Source: Novosphingobium sediminicola (GTDB taxonomy: Bacteria > Pseudomonadota > Alphaproteobacteria > Sphingomonadales > Sphingomonadaceae). Taken from it: DNA of 64,000 bases. The stretch spans positions 62,001-126,000 of the forward strand of contig NZ_JACIDX010000012.1 in the NCBI RefSeq assembly GCF_014196525.1, read 5' to 3'. Numbering within the stretch: the first letter of the stretch is position 1; each line of letters starts with the position of its first letter. The notes beneath the pieces are model-generated. The model was not told the DNA's origin. It saw only the letters and a list, made by a program, of their open reading frames with translations, and did no database searches. Shown here piece by piece: positions 40,132 to 50,054 of this stretch. Made by a program: the position numbers and the translations under genes.

Positions 40132-40686
40132 TTAGCCCCTCATCTTTTGGGCGAGAGAATTGAGACGGGTGCGGATCGAGCTGTCGATCTGCTGGCTGCC
40201 GATGCGCACGACCAAACCGCCAAGCAGTTCGGGATCGACGCTGGTCTTCAGCTTGATGGCCTTGCCTTCACGAGCAGCAAGCTTGCCCGACAGGGCGGCA
40301 AGCTGATCGTCGCTCAGCGGGTGGGCGCTGGTTACCTGCGCCGTCACTTCGCCGCGCGCAGCCGCCGCGATGGCGGCAAAGGCACGGATGATGTCGGGCA
40401 GGGCCGAAAGGCGACGGCCAGCAGCCAGCACGCCAAGGAATTTGCGGGTTACGTCACCAAGGCCAAGGACCCCGGCCACACCCTCGACCGCACGGCCAGC
40501 CGCATCGCGGCTGATCTGCGGGTTACGAATCAGGGCGGACAGGTCGTCGGATTCGGCAATTGCCGCACCCAGCGCCTCAAGGTCCGCTTCTACGGCGCTA
40601 ACCACGCCCAAATCCTGCGCCAGTTCAAACAGGGCGGACGCGTAGCGCCCCTGAAGACTGGCAGTAATGCCGGCGGAATTGTCCAC
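40132..40686 (-). CDS. atpH: ATP synthase F1 delta subunit
   Basis: 184 residues from a GTG at 40686, giving the usual length and start ([23 protein letters not shown]); an upstream in-frame start at 40743 would add 19 residues unlike the family. [25 protein letters not shown] and the C-terminal [21 protein letters not shown] are conserved. It links F1 to the peripheral stalk. It is the first gene of atpHAGDC; F0 genes are elsewhere, as in other alphaproteobacteria. Confidence 0.93.
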   Translation of the reverse strand: MDNSAGITASLQGRYASALFELAQDLGVVSAVEADLEALGAAIAESDDLSALIRNPQISRDAAGRAVEGVAGVLGLGDVTRKFLGVLAAGRRLSALPDIIRAFAAIAAAARGEVTAQVTSAHPLSDDQLAALSGKLAAREGKAIKLKTSVDPELLGGLVVRIGSQQIDSSIRTRLNSLAQKMRG

Positions 40687-40972
40687 GCTTTTACGTCCCC
40701 TCTTGCCGGAAGGCTCTATGCCGGTTCGCAAAGGAAAGGACACGCAGGGTTAAACTGCGTATCTGTCCCCCTTGGGCGGCGCGCATAGCGACGATTACCG
40801 CGCGATGCAAGCGGCCCATTGCCACCTGATTCCAAAGTCCATGGTCGAGCGCAAAGTCGGCCCGTTTGTCTGAGAAATGCGCAATGCATTCCTATGCGTC
40901 AGTTTGCCCGAAAAAACTTTGATCGCAAGGGGTGGGAAGCATCGCCCCGGCGCCTGTGCTAGGCATGTTTTC

Positions 40973-42001
40973 ATGGACTGCGATCAAACAGAACTTTTTT
41001 GGGAAAACGTGGTGGCACGCGACAAGGGCGCCGATGGCCGCTTCGTTTTCGCGGTTTCGACCACGGGCATCTATTGCCGCCCGTCCTGTCCGGCGCGGCG
41101 GCCGTTGCGCGATCATGTTCGATTCTTTGCCGATGGCGATGCGGCGCGCGTCGATGGCTTCCGCCCATGCCTGCGCTGTCGCCCCGATGAGGCGGGGCGC
41201 GATGGTGCGGCGGTCGAGGTTGCGCTGCGCATGATGGGCGATGATGCGCCTTCTTTAACCGTTCTGGCCGAGGCGACCGGATATAGCCCGTCGCATTTCC
41301 AGCGAATCTTCAAACGGGCCACCGGCCTGTCACCCGCCGCCTATGCCCGCGCCCGCAGGATCGAGCGCGCGGGACAGGTGCTGGGGCAGCAATCCGTCAC
41401 CGAGGCAATCTATGCTTCAGGCTTTGGCGGACCCTCCACCTTCTATCGCAATGCAAAGGAGCGCATGGGCATGACCCCATCGGCATGGGCCAAGGGTGGC
41501 CAAGGCGTCACCATTCACTGGGCGGTGATGCCCACCACTTTGGGCGCGATGCTGGTGGCCGCCACGGATCGCGGCATCTGCCGACTGGCGTTTGGTGTGG
41601 GCGTCGAGGATTTGCGCGCCCTTTTCCCCCATGCCGAACTGGTCGAAGGGGGCGAGGCGTTCAAAACCCTCTTTGCGCGGGTTCTAAGCGCCGTGGAGGC
41701 CCCCGGCGAGGCATCGGACATTCCTCTCGACGTGCGCGGCACCGCCTTTCAGGAGTCCGTCTGGACCGCCCTGCGTCAGATCCCGGCGGGCGAGACGCGA
41801 TCTTATGCACAGCTTGCCGCCGCCATCGGCCGCCCTGCCGCCTGCCGCGCGGCGGGCAGCGCCAATGGGGCCAATCGTGTGGCGGTGCTGATCCCCTGCC
41901 ACCGGGTTATCCGGGGCGATGGCGCGCTGGGCGGCTATGCCTGGGGCGAGGGGGTGAAGAAGGAGTTGCTGGCGCGTGAGGGCGTTCAGACGAAGGAATA
42001 A
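40973..42001 (+). CDS. ada: Ada: bifunctional DNA alkylation repair protein and activator
   Basis: 342 residues from the ATG at 40973. The N-terminal zinc domain has C35, C39, C66 and C69 (YCRPSC and CLRC); the first normally accepts methyl from phosphotriesters. An AraC-type HTH follows (about 85-170). The C-terminal O6-methylguanine methyltransferase has the active cysteine in IPCHRVI. Self-methylation should turn it into an activator. It overlaps the 3' end of priA by 16 bases, tail to tail. The 286-base gap upstream, shared with atpH, holds no further feature I can name. Confidence 0.94.
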   Translation: MDCDQTELFWENVVARDKGADGRFVFAVSTTGIYCRPSCPARRPLRDHVRFFADGDAARVDGFRPCLRCRPDEAGRDGAAVEVALRMMGDDAPSLTVLAEATGYSPSHFQRIFKRATGLSPAAYARARRIERAGQVLGQQSVTEAIYASGFGGPSTFYRNAKERMGMTPSAWAKGGQGVTIHWAVMPTTLGAMLVAATDRGICRLAFGVGVEDLRALFPHAELVEGGEAFKTLFARVLSAVEAPGEASDIPLDVRGTAFQESVWTALRQIPAGETRSYAQLAAAIGRPAACRAAGSANGANRVAVLIPCHRVIRGDGALGGYAWGEGVKKELLAREGVQTKE

Positions 42002-44157
42002 GGGTCGATGTCGATGCTGACGCGCACGCCTTGCGGGAATTTGAGCGCGCCCAGCCATTCGCGCAGCACCTTCTGCAATTCCGCGCTGCGTTTCGCATTG
42101 ACGAGCAGGCGATAGCGATAACGCCCGCGCAGCAAGGATAAAGGCGCGGGCGCGGGGCCGAGGATCGCCACATCGGGCAGATTGGGCCGCGTGCCGCCAA
42201 TCGCGCGGGCGGCTTCTTTGGCTTCGGATTCCTCTTCGCTCGATACAATGATCGCGGCCCAGCGGCCAAAGGGCGGCGCGCCCGCATGGCGGCGGCCCTC
42301 GGCCTCGGCCTCGTAAAAGGCATCGCGGTCGCCAGCCGCCAGCGCGGCGATGACGGGCGCGGTGGGATGGCGGGTCTGGATCAGCACCTCGCCCGGCTTT
42401 TCCCCGCGCCCCGCGCGCCCGGCCACCTGCGCGATCTGTTGATAGGACCTTTCGCCCGCGCGCAGATCGCCGCCTTCAAGGCCGAGGTCGGCATCAATCA
42501 CCCCCACCAGCGTCAGGTCGGGAAAGTGATAGCCCTTGGTCACCAATTGCGTGCCGACGATCACGTCGATCATCTTGTTTTCCGCCGCCGCGACAAATTC
42601 GGCCACCTTATCCGGCGTATTCATCGTGTCTGACGTCACCAGCGCCACGCGGGCCTCGGGCAATATCTGCGCCACCTCATCGGCAATGCGCTCCACACCG
42701 GGGCCACAGGCCACCAGACAATCCGCCTCGCCGCATTCGGGACAGGCGGTGGGCATCGGCTGCTCCTGTCCGCAATGGTGGCAGGCGAGGCGGCGCGAGA
42801 GGCGATGTTCGACCAGCCACGCGCTGCACGTATCGCATTGAAACCTATGGCCGCAGGACCGGCACAGCGTCAAAGGCGCATAGCCGCGCCGGTTGAGGAA
42901 CAGCAGCGACTGCTCTCCCTTCTCCAGCCTCTCCACCAGCTTTTTGACCAGAGGCGGCGAAATCCAGTGGTTTCGTTCGGGCGGATGCTGGATCAGATTG
43001 ACGATCTGAATATCGGGCAATTGCGCTCCCCCGAAACGGTCGGGCAGGATGATCCGCTTGTATACGCCCGCCTCGGCCAGCGTCAGGCTTTCGAGCGCAG
43101 GCGTGGCCGAGGCCAGCACGACCGGGATCTTTTCAAACCTGGCGCGAATCACCGCCACATCGCGGGCATTATAGCGCACGCCATCATCCTGCTTGAACGA
43201 GACCTCATGGGCCTCGTCCACCACGATCAGGCCGAGGCGCGGAAAGGGCAGGAACAGTGCCGAGCGCGCGCCCACCACCACCTGCGCCTGCCCCCCGGCA
43301 ATCGCGCGCCATGCCCGGCGACGCTCGGCGGATTTGAGGCTGGAGTGCCACAGCACCGGCTCCACCCCGAAACGCGCCTCGAACCGGCGCAGGAAATTCT
43401 GCGTCAGCGCGATTTCGGGCAGCATCACCAGAACCTGCCGCCCCAGTCGGATCGCCTCGGCCACGGCTTCGAAATAGGTCTCGGTTTTGCCCGATCCGGT
43501 CACGCCGTCGAGCAGGAAGGGGGCAAATAATCCGCCGCGCACCGCATCGACCATCTGATCGGCGGCCTCCTGCTGTCCATCGGACAAGTCGGGTTGGTCA
43601 AACGCTGGATCGGCGGGCGGATAGGGCCGGTCGAGATCAACCCGCACCGTTTCCATCATCGCGCCATTGACCATGCCGCGCAGCACCGCCTCGGTCACGC
43701 CAGCCGCCTCGGCCAATTCGCGCAAGGTCCCCTGCGCACCTTGCAAGGCTTCGAGCGCGGCAGCGCGTTGGGGCGTCAGACGCTTTGGCGGCTCTGCATC
43801 GGGTTTTAACCGATATTCGGTCATCATCCGCCCGCCCTGAAGCGCTGCGGTGGAGGACAAAGCCATCCGCGCCACGCTGGCCAAAGACGCGCAATAATAA
43901 TCCGAGGTCCATTCGATCAACCGCCGCAAAGCCGCCGGCAAAGGCGGCACCGGCAGCACCGAGAGCAAAGGCCGCAGCCGATTGTCGCCCACTTCCTCGC
44001 CGGGCAGACGGTCAGCCTCCCACACGATGCCCATCACTTGCCGGGGGCCAAGCGGGGCGAGGACCACGCTGCCATGCTCGACCTCCATGCTATGGGGCAC
44101 GCGGTAATCCAGCACCGGCAGGGCGGAGTTCATCACAAGCAGGCGGGCGCGGGTCAT
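41986..44157 (-). CDS. priA: Primosomal replication-restart helicase PriA
   Basis: 723 residues from the ATG at 44157. An N-terminal 3'-DNA-end binding domain (about 1-105) precedes a superfamily 2 helicase with Walker A GVTGSGKT (218-225), DEAH in VVDEAHEV, and the zinc-binding insert of eight cysteines ([23 protein letters not shown]). It reloads the replicative helicase at stalled forks. It is a single gene, divergent from tal. Confidence 0.95.
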   Translation of the reverse strand: MTRARLLVMNSALPVLDYRVPHSMEVEHGSVVLAPLGPRQVMGIVWEADRLPGEEVGDNRLRPLLSVLPVPPLPAALRRLIEWTSDYYCASLASVARMALSSTAALQGGRMMTEYRLKPDAEPPKRLTPQRAAALEALQGAQGTLRELAEAAGVTEAVLRGMVNGAMMETVRVDLDRPYPPADPAFDQPDLSDGQQEAADQMVDAVRGGLFAPFLLDGVTGSGKTETYFEAVAEAIRLGRQVLVMLPEIALTQNFLRRFEARFGVEPVLWHSSLKSAERRRAWRAIAGGQAQVVVGARSALFLPFPRLGLIVVDEAHEVSFKQDDGVRYNARDVAVIRARFEKIPVVLASATPALESLTLAEAGVYKRIILPDRFGGAQLPDIQIVNLIQHPPERNHWISPPLVKKLVERLEKGEQSLLFLNRRGYAPLTLCRSCGHRFQCDTCSAWLVEHRLSRRLACHHCGQEQPMPTACPECGEADCLVACGPGVERIADEVAQILPEARVALVTSDTMNTPDKVAEFVAAAENKMIDVIVGTQLVTKGYHFPDLTLVGVIDADLGLEGGDLRAGERSYQQIAQVAGRAGRGEKPGEVLIQTRHPTAPVIAALAAGDRDAFYEAEAEGRRHAGAPPFGRWAAIIVSSEEESEAKEAARAIGGTRPNLPDVAILGPAPAPLSLLRGRYRYRLLVNAKRSAELQKVLREWLGALKFPQGVRVSIDIDPYSFV

Positions 44158-44302
44158 GGCTTCCCTATGGGGCGGGTGCATAGGAACCGCAAGGCTAGTA
44201 AAGGGGGTTGGGTATCGCGCCGCACCTGCCTATAGGCGGTCCTCAGCCGCATTACAGAATCGCGCCCGCCCGCCGGGCCAAACTCAAGTCAGGGGACACC
44301 CC

Positions 44303-44953
44303 ATGAAGTTTTTCGTCGACACCGCCGAGATCAACGACATCAAGGAACTGGCCGCCACGGGCCTGCTGGATGGCGTCACCACCAACCCTTCGCTGATCGC
44401 CAAGTCGGGCCGTGATTTCCTCGAAGTCACCAAGGAAATCTGCGGCATCGTCGATGGCCCGGTTTCGGCCGAAGTCATCGCGCTGGATCACGAAGGCATG
44501 ATGCGCGAGGCCGAAATCCTGCGCAAGATCGCCGACAATGTCTGCATCAAGGTTCCTCTGACCATCGACGGTCTCAAGACCTGCAAGGCGCTGACCAGCG
44601 ACGGCACCAAGGTGAATGTGACCCTGTGCTTCTCGGCCAATCAGGCTCTGCTGGCCGCCAAGGCGGGCGCTTCGTTCATCTCGCCCTTCATCGGCCGTCA
44701 TGACGACAACGGCTTTGATGGCATGGATCTGATCCGCGACATCCGCCTGATCTATGACAATTATGCCTATGAAACCGAAATTCTGGCCGCCAGCATCCGT
44801 CACGGCGTGCATGTGCTGGAATGCGCGCGCATCGGCGCCGATGTGATGACCGCGCCGCCCGCCGTCATCAAGGGTCTGGTCAAGCATGTCTTGACGGACA
44901 AGGGCATTGAAGGCTTCATGGCGGACTGGGCCAAGACGGGCCAAAGCCTTTAA
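44303..44953 (+). CDS. tal: Transaldolase / fructose-6-phosphate aldolase family
   Basis: 216 residues from the ATG at 44303, the short transaldolase subfamily. The Schiff-base lysine is K83 in CIKVPLT. The opening [52 protein letters not shown] in outline and the EILAASIRH motif are diagnostic. It transfers dihydroxyacetone units between sugar phosphates in the pentose phosphate pathway; FSA activity alone cannot be excluded. cobT starts 19 bases downstream. Confidence 0.93.
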   Translation: MKFFVDTAEINDIKELAATGLLDGVTTNPSLIAKSGRDFLEVTKEICGIVDGPVSAEVIALDHEGMMREAEILRKIADNVCIKVPLTIDGLKTCKALTSDGTKVNVTLCFSANQALLAAKAGASFISPFIGRHDDNGFDGMDLIRDIRLIYDNYAYETEILAASIRHGVHVLECARIGADVMTAPPAVIKGLVKHVLTDKGIEGFMADWAKTGQSL

Positions 44954-44972
44954 TAGAATCAAGGGATAGACA

Positions 44973-46787
44973 TTGGCCGAGGACACTCCTCTCGACCGCT
45001 TCAAGGCTGCGCTGACCGGCGCCTCGCGGGCAATTGCCGAGCGGGGCGACATCGAGGTGAACTGGAGCCCCGATAACCCCAGCCAGACGGGCACGACCTT
45101 TCGTGTCCCGATGCCGGGGCGGGGCATCCCGCGCGCCGCCGCCATGGAGGCGCGCGGCTTTGCCGATTCCTATGCGCTGCGGTTGAAGCACCATAATGAG
45201 GTGCTGCACCGCAAGAATGCGCCGACCGAACCGGTGGCCCGCGCGGCCTATGATGCGGTGGAAACCGTGCGCTTTGAGGCGCTCGGGGCCAATGACTATG
45301 CCGGGATGCGCGAAAATCTGGGCGCGGCGCTGGATATGCGGATGGCCACCGACGCCATCGCCCGCGCCGAACGCGCCGAACAAGTGCCGATGCATACCGC
45401 CCTGGCGCTGATCCTGCGCGAGAAGCTGACCGGCCAGCCGATCCCGGAAATGGCGAAAGGCGGTGTTGAAATGCGCCGCGCCTTTATCGAGGACAAAGCG
45501 GGCGGCGATATTGCCGCGCTGGCCGACAAGCTGGGCGATCAGAAGGCGTTTCAAAGCCTTGCTCTGGACATGCTGCGCCATCTGGAATTGACCCAACCCG
45601 AAGCCGTGGACGAACCCGGCGAGGATGAGGACAATGAGGACGCCGAGCAGGACAAGGAAGAGCAGAGCGACGAGGATCAGCCCGGACAGGAACAACAGCC
45701 CGTCGAAATGGCCGCAGACCGCAGCCAGGGCGACGAGCAGGGCGACAGCGACCAGCAGAGCGAGATCGAAGATCAGGGCGAGATGGACGACGAGGGCGAG
45801 GACAGCGAGGAGGGCATGTTGCCCACCCGTCCGAACCGCCCCTGGACCGATCTGCCCAATGACTTTGATTACAAGGTCTTTTCCGAGAAATATGATGAAG
45901 TTATCGCCGCGCATGATCTGTGCGACGATGATGAACTGACGCGCCTGCGCACCTATCTGGATGCGCAGTTGAAGGGCTTGCAGGGCATCGTCACGCGTCT
46001 GGCCAATCGTCTTCAACGCCGCCTGATGGCCCAGCAGAACCGCAGTTGGGACTTCGATCAGGAGGAGGGCATTCTTGATGCCGCGCGCCTGTCGCGCATC
46101 GTCGTCGCCCCCGGTTCCTCGCTCAGCTATAAGGTTGAGCGCGATGTCGAGTTCAAGGACACGATCGTCACGCTGCTGATCGACAATTCCGGGTCGATGC
46201 GCGGGCGGCCGATTTCGATTGCCGCCATTTCCGCCGACGTTCTGGCGCGCACGCTCGAACGCTGCGGGGTGAAGACCGAGATTCTGGGCTTTACCACCCG
46301 CGCGTGGAAGGGTGGGCAATCGCGTGAGGCGTGGCTGGCGGCGGGCAAGCCTGCACATCCGGGCCGTCTCAATGACTTGCGCCACATTGTTTATAAAAAG
46401 GCTGATGAGCCTTGGCGCCGCGCACGCAAGAATCTCGGCCTGATGATGCGCGAGGGGCTGCTTAAAGAGAACATTGACGGCGAGGCGCTGAAATGGGCGC
46501 ATGACCGCCTGCTCTCGCGGCCGGAGGATCGGCGCATCCTGATGGTGATTTCCGATGGCGCGCCGGTCGATGACAGCACGCTCTCGGTCAATGCGGCGGG
46601 TTATCTTGAGGGCCATCTGCGCCGCGTGATCGGCTGGATCGAGAATAAGTCGCCGGTGCAACTGGTGGCGATCGGCATCGGCCATGATGTGACGCGATAC
46701 TATCGCCGCGCGGTGACGATCATGGATGTCGAGCAACTGGGCGGCACGATGATCGAGCAATTGGCGGGCTTGTTCGAGGACGATTAA
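44973..46787 (+). CDS. cobT: Cobaltochelatase subunit CobT
   Basis: 604 residues from a TTG start with AAGGGA six bases upstream. An N-terminal alpha-helical CobT domain (about 1-205) is followed by a strongly acidic linker (213-283) and a VWA-like domain with the MIDAS motif DNSGS at 404-408 ([15 protein letters not shown]). CobT and CobS form the AAA+-type chaperone that drives cobalt insertion by CobN in aerobic cobalamin synthesis. No cobS or cobN lies in the window. It is probably cotranscribed with tal. Confidence 0.9.
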   Translation: MAEDTPLDRFKAALTGASRAIAERGDIEVNWSPDNPSQTGTTFRVPMPGRGIPRAAAMEARGFADSYALRLKHHNEVLHRKNAPTEPVARAAYDAVETVRFEALGANDYAGMRENLGAALDMRMATDAIARAERAEQVPMHTALALILREKLTGQPIPEMAKGGVEMRRAFIEDKAGGDIAALADKLGDQKAFQSLALDMLRHLELTQPEAVDEPGEDEDNEDAEQDKEEQSDEDQPGQEQQPVEMAADRSQGDEQGDSDQQSEIEDQGEMDDEGEDSEEGMLPTRPNRPWTDLPNDFDYKVFSEKYDEVIAAHDLCDDDELTRLRTYLDAQLKGLQGIVTRLANRLQRRLMAQQNRSWDFDQEEGILDAARLSRIVVAPGSSLSYKVERDVEFKDTIVTLLIDNSGSMRGRPISIAAISADVLARTLERCGVKTEILGFTTRAWKGGQSREAWLAAGKPAHPGRLNDLRHIVYKKADEPWRRARKNLGLMMREGLLKENIDGEALKWAHDRLLSRPEDRRILMVISDGAPVDDSTLSVNAAGYLEGHLRRVIGWIENKSPVQLVAIGIGHDVTRYYRRAVTIMDVEQLGGTMIEQLAGLFEDD

Positions 46788-46801
46788 GCGGGGGGGATTG
46801 G

Positions 46802-47758
46802 ATGCGGGGGCATGGGTTGGCGGCACTGATCGCGCTGGGGCTTGTCACGCAGGCTTTGGCGTTAAACCCGTCTCCCGCGCCCCGAGCAGAGAGGGAGCGC
46901 CCCGGCGCCAACGAACCGCTGGTCGCCATTGAGGTGATGACCGGCCTTTCCAGCCAGACCAGCCATCGCGGCGATATGTTCCCGATCCGGCTGGTCGAAC
47001 CGGTGATGGTCGATGGAGAGCAGGTGCTGGCCGCCGGCGCGCTGGGCGTGGGCGAGGTGATTGAGGCCAAGCCTGCGCGTGGGGGCGGCACGCCGGGTAT
47101 TCTGACGCTGGGCCTGCGCTATCTGGAGGTGGGGGGACGGCAAATTCCGTTGCGTCTGGCCGACCCGACGATGAAGGGGCGCGACCGGATGGCGGGCGAC
47201 CTGAAATCGGCTGAGCGCAATGTGTTCATCTCGCCGATCCGTACGCTGCCGCTCAATCTGATAACGGTGTTCCGCGAAGGGGGGGAGGTGGCGCTGGCGG
47301 CGGGCACGCGAACAGCGGCCTATCTGACATGGCAGGATGGGGTGGCTGCGGTGGCGGCGCCTTCGGACAAGCGGGCGCTGGTGGTGTTTTTCCGCCCCGC
47401 CGCGCTGTCTTGGCGGGCTATCGGCTGCACCGTGTCCGAGGATGGGCGCAAGGTTTCCTCGCTGGGTTCGGGGCGGTGGTTTGCGGCCTCGGTTTCGCCC
47501 GGAACGCATATATTTCGCGCCACCGGCGAGACGCGCGATGAATTGCGGATGGATCTGGCGGCGGGGCAGGTCGCCTATGTCGCCTGTCGGATGCGGATGA
47601 GCGCGCTGATCGCGCGGCCGACGCTGATGCCTGCGTCCAAGAGCGAATATGGCGCGCAGAAATTGAAGATGATCGACGAGGATGACATGGGCCTTGCCGA
47701 GGCGGGAGCGCTGCGCGGGGACGCAGTGATGGGGCTGCCCATGGCGATGCGGCCCTGA
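46802..47758 (+). CDS. Secreted protein of unknown function
   Basis: 318 residues. A hydrophobic signal peptide (about 1-21, ending QALA) predicts export. The middle region (about 45-135) resembles a beta domain for surface or conjugal proteins (VMTGLSSQTSHRGDMFPIRL, then GVGEVIEAKP). A second region (about 190-270, VVFFRP, WFAASVSPGTHIFRATGE) resembles DUF2846-type lipoproteins. Neither match is certain. It begins 14 bases after cobT in the same direction; no functional link is evident. Confidence 0.6.
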   Translation: MRGHGLAALIALGLVTQALALNPSPAPRAERERPGANEPLVAIEVMTGLSSQTSHRGDMFPIRLVEPVMVDGEQVLAAGALGVGEVIEAKPARGGGTPGILTLGLRYLEVGGRQIPLRLADPTMKGRDRMAGDLKSAERNVFISPIRTLPLNLITVFREGGEVALAAGTRTAAYLTWQDGVAAVAAPSDKRALVVFFRPAALSWRAIGCTVSEDGRKVSSLGSGRWFAASVSPGTHIFRATGETRDELRMDLAAGQVAYVACRMRMSALIARPTLMPASKSEYGAQKLKMIDEDDMGLAEAGALRGDAVMGLPMAMRP

Positions 47759-47781
47759 GACATCTTGATCCTCGCGCCCTC

Positions 47782-47810
47782 TTGACCTTTGCCGCGCGGC
47801 AGGGATAGGC
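47782..47810 (+). promoter_or_regulatory. Possible promoter of cysS
   Basis: TTGACC at 47782-47787 is followed after 17 bases by ATAGGC (47805-47810). The expected start would fall at about the ATG (47818), suggesting a leaderless message. The -10 is weak. Confidence 0.35.
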
Positions 47811-47817
47811 CCCTGCC

Positions 47818-49287
47818 ATGACCGAGCAAACGCCCCTCCAGCTGTTTAACAGCCTGACCCGCCAGATGGAAACCTTCACCCCCGTCCATCCGGGCGAGGC
47901 GAGGGTCTATTCCTGCGGGCCGACGGTCTATAATTACCCCCATATCGGCAATATGCGCGCTTATGTCTTTGCCGATATTCTGGGCCGCACGCTCTCGTTC
48001 AAGGGGCTCAAACTCACCCATGTGATCAATATCACCGATGTGGGTCATCTGACCGATGACGCGGATGCGGGCGAGGACAAGATGGAGAAGATGGCCGCCA
48101 AAGAGGCCAAGTCGATCTGGGACATCGCCGAGCATTACAAGCAGGCCTATTGGGCCGACGTGCGCGCGCTGAACATTCGCCAGCCTGCGCAATGGACCAT
48201 CGCCACCGATTACGTGCCGCAGATGATTGAATTTGCAAAAAAGATCGCGCCCACCCATTGTTATGAACTGGAGAGCGGGCTCTATTTCGACGTGTCGACC
48301 GTGGCCGATTATGGGCGGTTGGCGCGTGCAAACACCGAAGAGGGTGAAGGCCGCATCGAAAAGGTCGATGGCAAGCGCAATGCCGCCGACTTTGCCATCT
48401 GGCGCAAGACGCCGCAGGGCGAGACGCGCCAGATGGAATGGGACAGCCCATGGGGTCGCGGCGCGCCGGGCTGGCATCTGGAATGCTCGGTCATGAGCGG
48501 CGAGGTGCTGGGCTTTCCATTCGACATCCACACCGGCGGGATCGACCACCGCGAAATCCACCATCCCAATGAAATTGCGCAGAATCAGGCGGCGTGCGGG
48601 TGTGGCTCGCTGGATGTGGCGGCTCATTCGGGCGCGCAATTCTGGATGCACAACAATTTCCTCGTCGAACGCAGCGGGAAAATGTCGAAATCCTCGGGCG
48701 AGTTTCTGCGCCTGCAATTGCTGATCGACCGGGGGTATCACCCGCTGGCCTATCGCCTGATGTGCCTTCAGGCGCATTATCGCAGTGAACTGGAGTTTAG
48801 CTGGGAAGGTCTGGGCGCGGCGCTGGTGCGGTTGAAGCGCCTTTTGATGGCCACGGCGCAGGTGAAGGCGCAATGCGCCGACGCCGGTTATGCCGCCATC
48901 GGCGGCTGGGGCCAGAAGATCGCGCCTTTGATGGAGCGTTTCGATACCGCGATCAGCGATGATCTGAACACTGCGGTGGCGCTGACGCTTCTGGAAGAAG
49001 TGGCCGGGATGAAGAAGGTGCCCGCGGTGGAAAAGCTGGGCGCGATCACGGCAATGGACAATGTGCTGGGGCTGAACCTGCTGGGTCTTGAGCGGGCAGA
49101 TCTGCGTCTGCGCCCCAAAACTGCGACCATCACCGAGGAAGAGATCGAGGCGGTGCTGGTTCAGCGTAAGGAAGCGCGCGCGGAAAAGGATTTTGCCCGT
49201 TCTGACGCTTTGCGTGATGAACTGGCCGCGCGCGGGGTGGAAGCGATGGATGGCGACCCGCTGGGTTGGGAATGGAAACTGGCCTGA
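47818..49287 (+). CDS. cysS: Cysteinyl-tRNA synthetase
   Basis: 489 residues, class I synthetase. HIGN lies at 42-45 after the zinc ligand C33 (YSCGPTVYNYPHIGN), HHPNEIAQ with nearby cysteines completes the metal site, and KMSKS is at 288-292. It charges tRNA-Cys. There is no good ribosome-binding site upstream of the ATG, in keeping with a leaderless start. It ends beside a solo repeat element. Confidence 0.96.
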   Translation: MTEQTPLQLFNSLTRQMETFTPVHPGEARVYSCGPTVYNYPHIGNMRAYVFADILGRTLSFKGLKLTHVINITDVGHLTDDADAGEDKMEKMAAKEAKSIWDIAEHYKQAYWADVRALNIRQPAQWTIATDYVPQMIEFAKKIAPTHCYELESGLYFDVSTVADYGRLARANTEEGEGRIEKVDGKRNAADFAIWRKTPQGETRQMEWDSPWGRGAPGWHLECSVMSGEVLGFPFDIHTGGIDHREIHHPNEIAQNQAACGCGSLDVAAHSGAQFWMHNNFLVERSGKMSKSSGEFLRLQLLIDRGYHPLAYRLMCLQAHYRSELEFSWEGLGAALVRLKRLLMATAQVKAQCADAGYAAIGGWGQKIAPLMERFDTAISDDLNTAVALTLLEEVAGMKKVPAVEKLGAITAMDNVLGLNLLGLERADLRLRPKTATITEEEIEAVLVQRKEARAEKDFARSDALRDELAARGVEAMDGDPLGWEWKLA

Positions 49288-49294
49288 TGCGGAG

Positions 49295-49335
49295 ATGCAA
49301 GGGGCATGACGCCCCTTGCCCGCCAAAGGCACAGG
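49295..49335. repeat. Diverged solo end of the composite palindromic repeat
   Basis: GCAAGGGGC (49297-49305) pairs with GCCCCTTGC (49311-49319), followed by CCGCCAAAGGCACA. This parallels the GCAAAGGGAC/GTCCCTTTGC-CCGCCGGAGGCA end of the large repeats, with substitutions on both stem sides that keep pairing. It sits between the convergent cysS and a leftward gene. Confidence 0.6.
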
Positions 49336-49337
49336 GT

Positions 49338-49763
49338 TCACCCATCAGCCAGCAGCAGGAATTCGGCCTCCACCACCATCCGTTCGACCGGCAGCGTCAC
49401 ATGCGTGACCTCGGCCACCACGGCATCGGCGACCAATTGGCCGCGGATGGTGAACTCATGCTCGGGCAGCACGGTGACGAATTCATCGGCCGCCGCCGCG
49501 CCATCCTTGCCGTTGAAGAGCAGGGTGATCGTGTGGCGCGTGCCGTGAAAGGTCGCGCTGGCCCAGGGACGCTCGCCATGCGAGATCAATTCGCCATGTT
49601 CGCCCGCCAGACGCATCACCGCATCGAGCAATTGCACCGAAGGGTGGCGAACGCGGGCGCGCGGCGCACCCACGCCCTTGCCGGGATTCAGCCGGGCGGC
49701 GGGGCTGAAGAGGGCAACGCGCTGGGCATCGATGTCGTTGCTGGTGCGAAAATCAAAGCGCAT
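49338..49763 (-). CDS. Conserved hypothetical protein
   Basis: 141 residues from the ATG at 49763. A mixed alpha/beta protein without signal peptide or membrane segment. The stretch RHPSVQLLDAVMRLAGEHGELISHGERPWASATF-GTRHTI and a C-terminal run of hydrophobic strands are all I can describe; no known family is recognised with confidence. It overlaps the upstream small HTH gene by 11 bases, so the two are translationally coupled. Confidence 0.6.
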   Translation of the reverse strand: MRFDFRTSNDIDAQRVALFSPAARLNPGKGVGAPRARVRHPSVQLLDAVMRLAGEHGELISHGERPWASATFHGTRHTITLLFNGKDGAAAADEFVTVLPEHEFTIRGQLVADAVVAEVTHVTLPVERMVVEAEFLLLADG

Positions 49764-49941
49764 GAGGCATCTCCGAATAGGTGTTGATATAAATTTCAAT
49801 GCGATTGGCCAGATCGGACCGGGGACTGCGCCCATTGCGCATATCGCCCACAAGGCGCGGATCATGGGCGACGATGCGCCCAAACTTGGTCCACGGCATG
49901 CCGGTACGGCACAGGAAATCCTCAATCATTCGCAACAGCAT
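49753..49941 (-). CDS. Small HTH (Cro/CI-like) protein
   Basis: 62 residues from the ATG at 49941; a longer in-frame start at 50007 is less likely. LIRMIEDFL-type opening (MLLRMIEDFLCRTG) then WTKFGRIVAHDPRLVGDMRNGRSPR looks like the minimal helix-turn-helix seen in short sphingomonad proteins. It is divergent from the S24 repressor gene, 113 bases away, and overlaps the following gene. It may be a DNA-binding accessory factor, by inference. Confidence 0.55.
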   Translation of the reverse strand: MLLRMIEDFLCRTGMPWTKFGRIVAHDPRLVGDMRNGRSPRSDLANRIEIYINTYSEMPHAL

Positions 49942-50019
49942 GAAGGCCCCCTTTATTCCCTTGACGATTCGTCCGATTCGGCAAATCCGTTGCTCATTTG
50001 TTCTCATTCTTTTGCCATC

Positions 50020-50047
50020 TTGTCTAGGAAATTTCCTATGCTATAAA
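50020..50047 (+). promoter_or_regulatory. Promoter with palindromic operator for the S24 repressor
   Basis: TTGTCT (50020-50025) and TATAAA (50042-50047) are 16 bases apart. The spacer is almost entirely the perfect 14-base palindrome TAGGAAATTTCCTA (50025-50038). Transcription would start at about the ATG at 50055, implying a leaderless message. Autorepression by the encoded protein is the obvious inference. Confidence 0.55.
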
Positions 50048-50054
50048 TTTGGAC

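Noticed and set aside
44916..46826. 636-codon minus-strand open frame opposite cobT
   Set aside because: Antisense to cobT; its hydrophobic middle part is only the complement of the acidic CobT linker.
47575..49341. 588-codon minus-strand open frame opposite cysS
   Set aside because: Antisense shadow of a clear synthetase gene.
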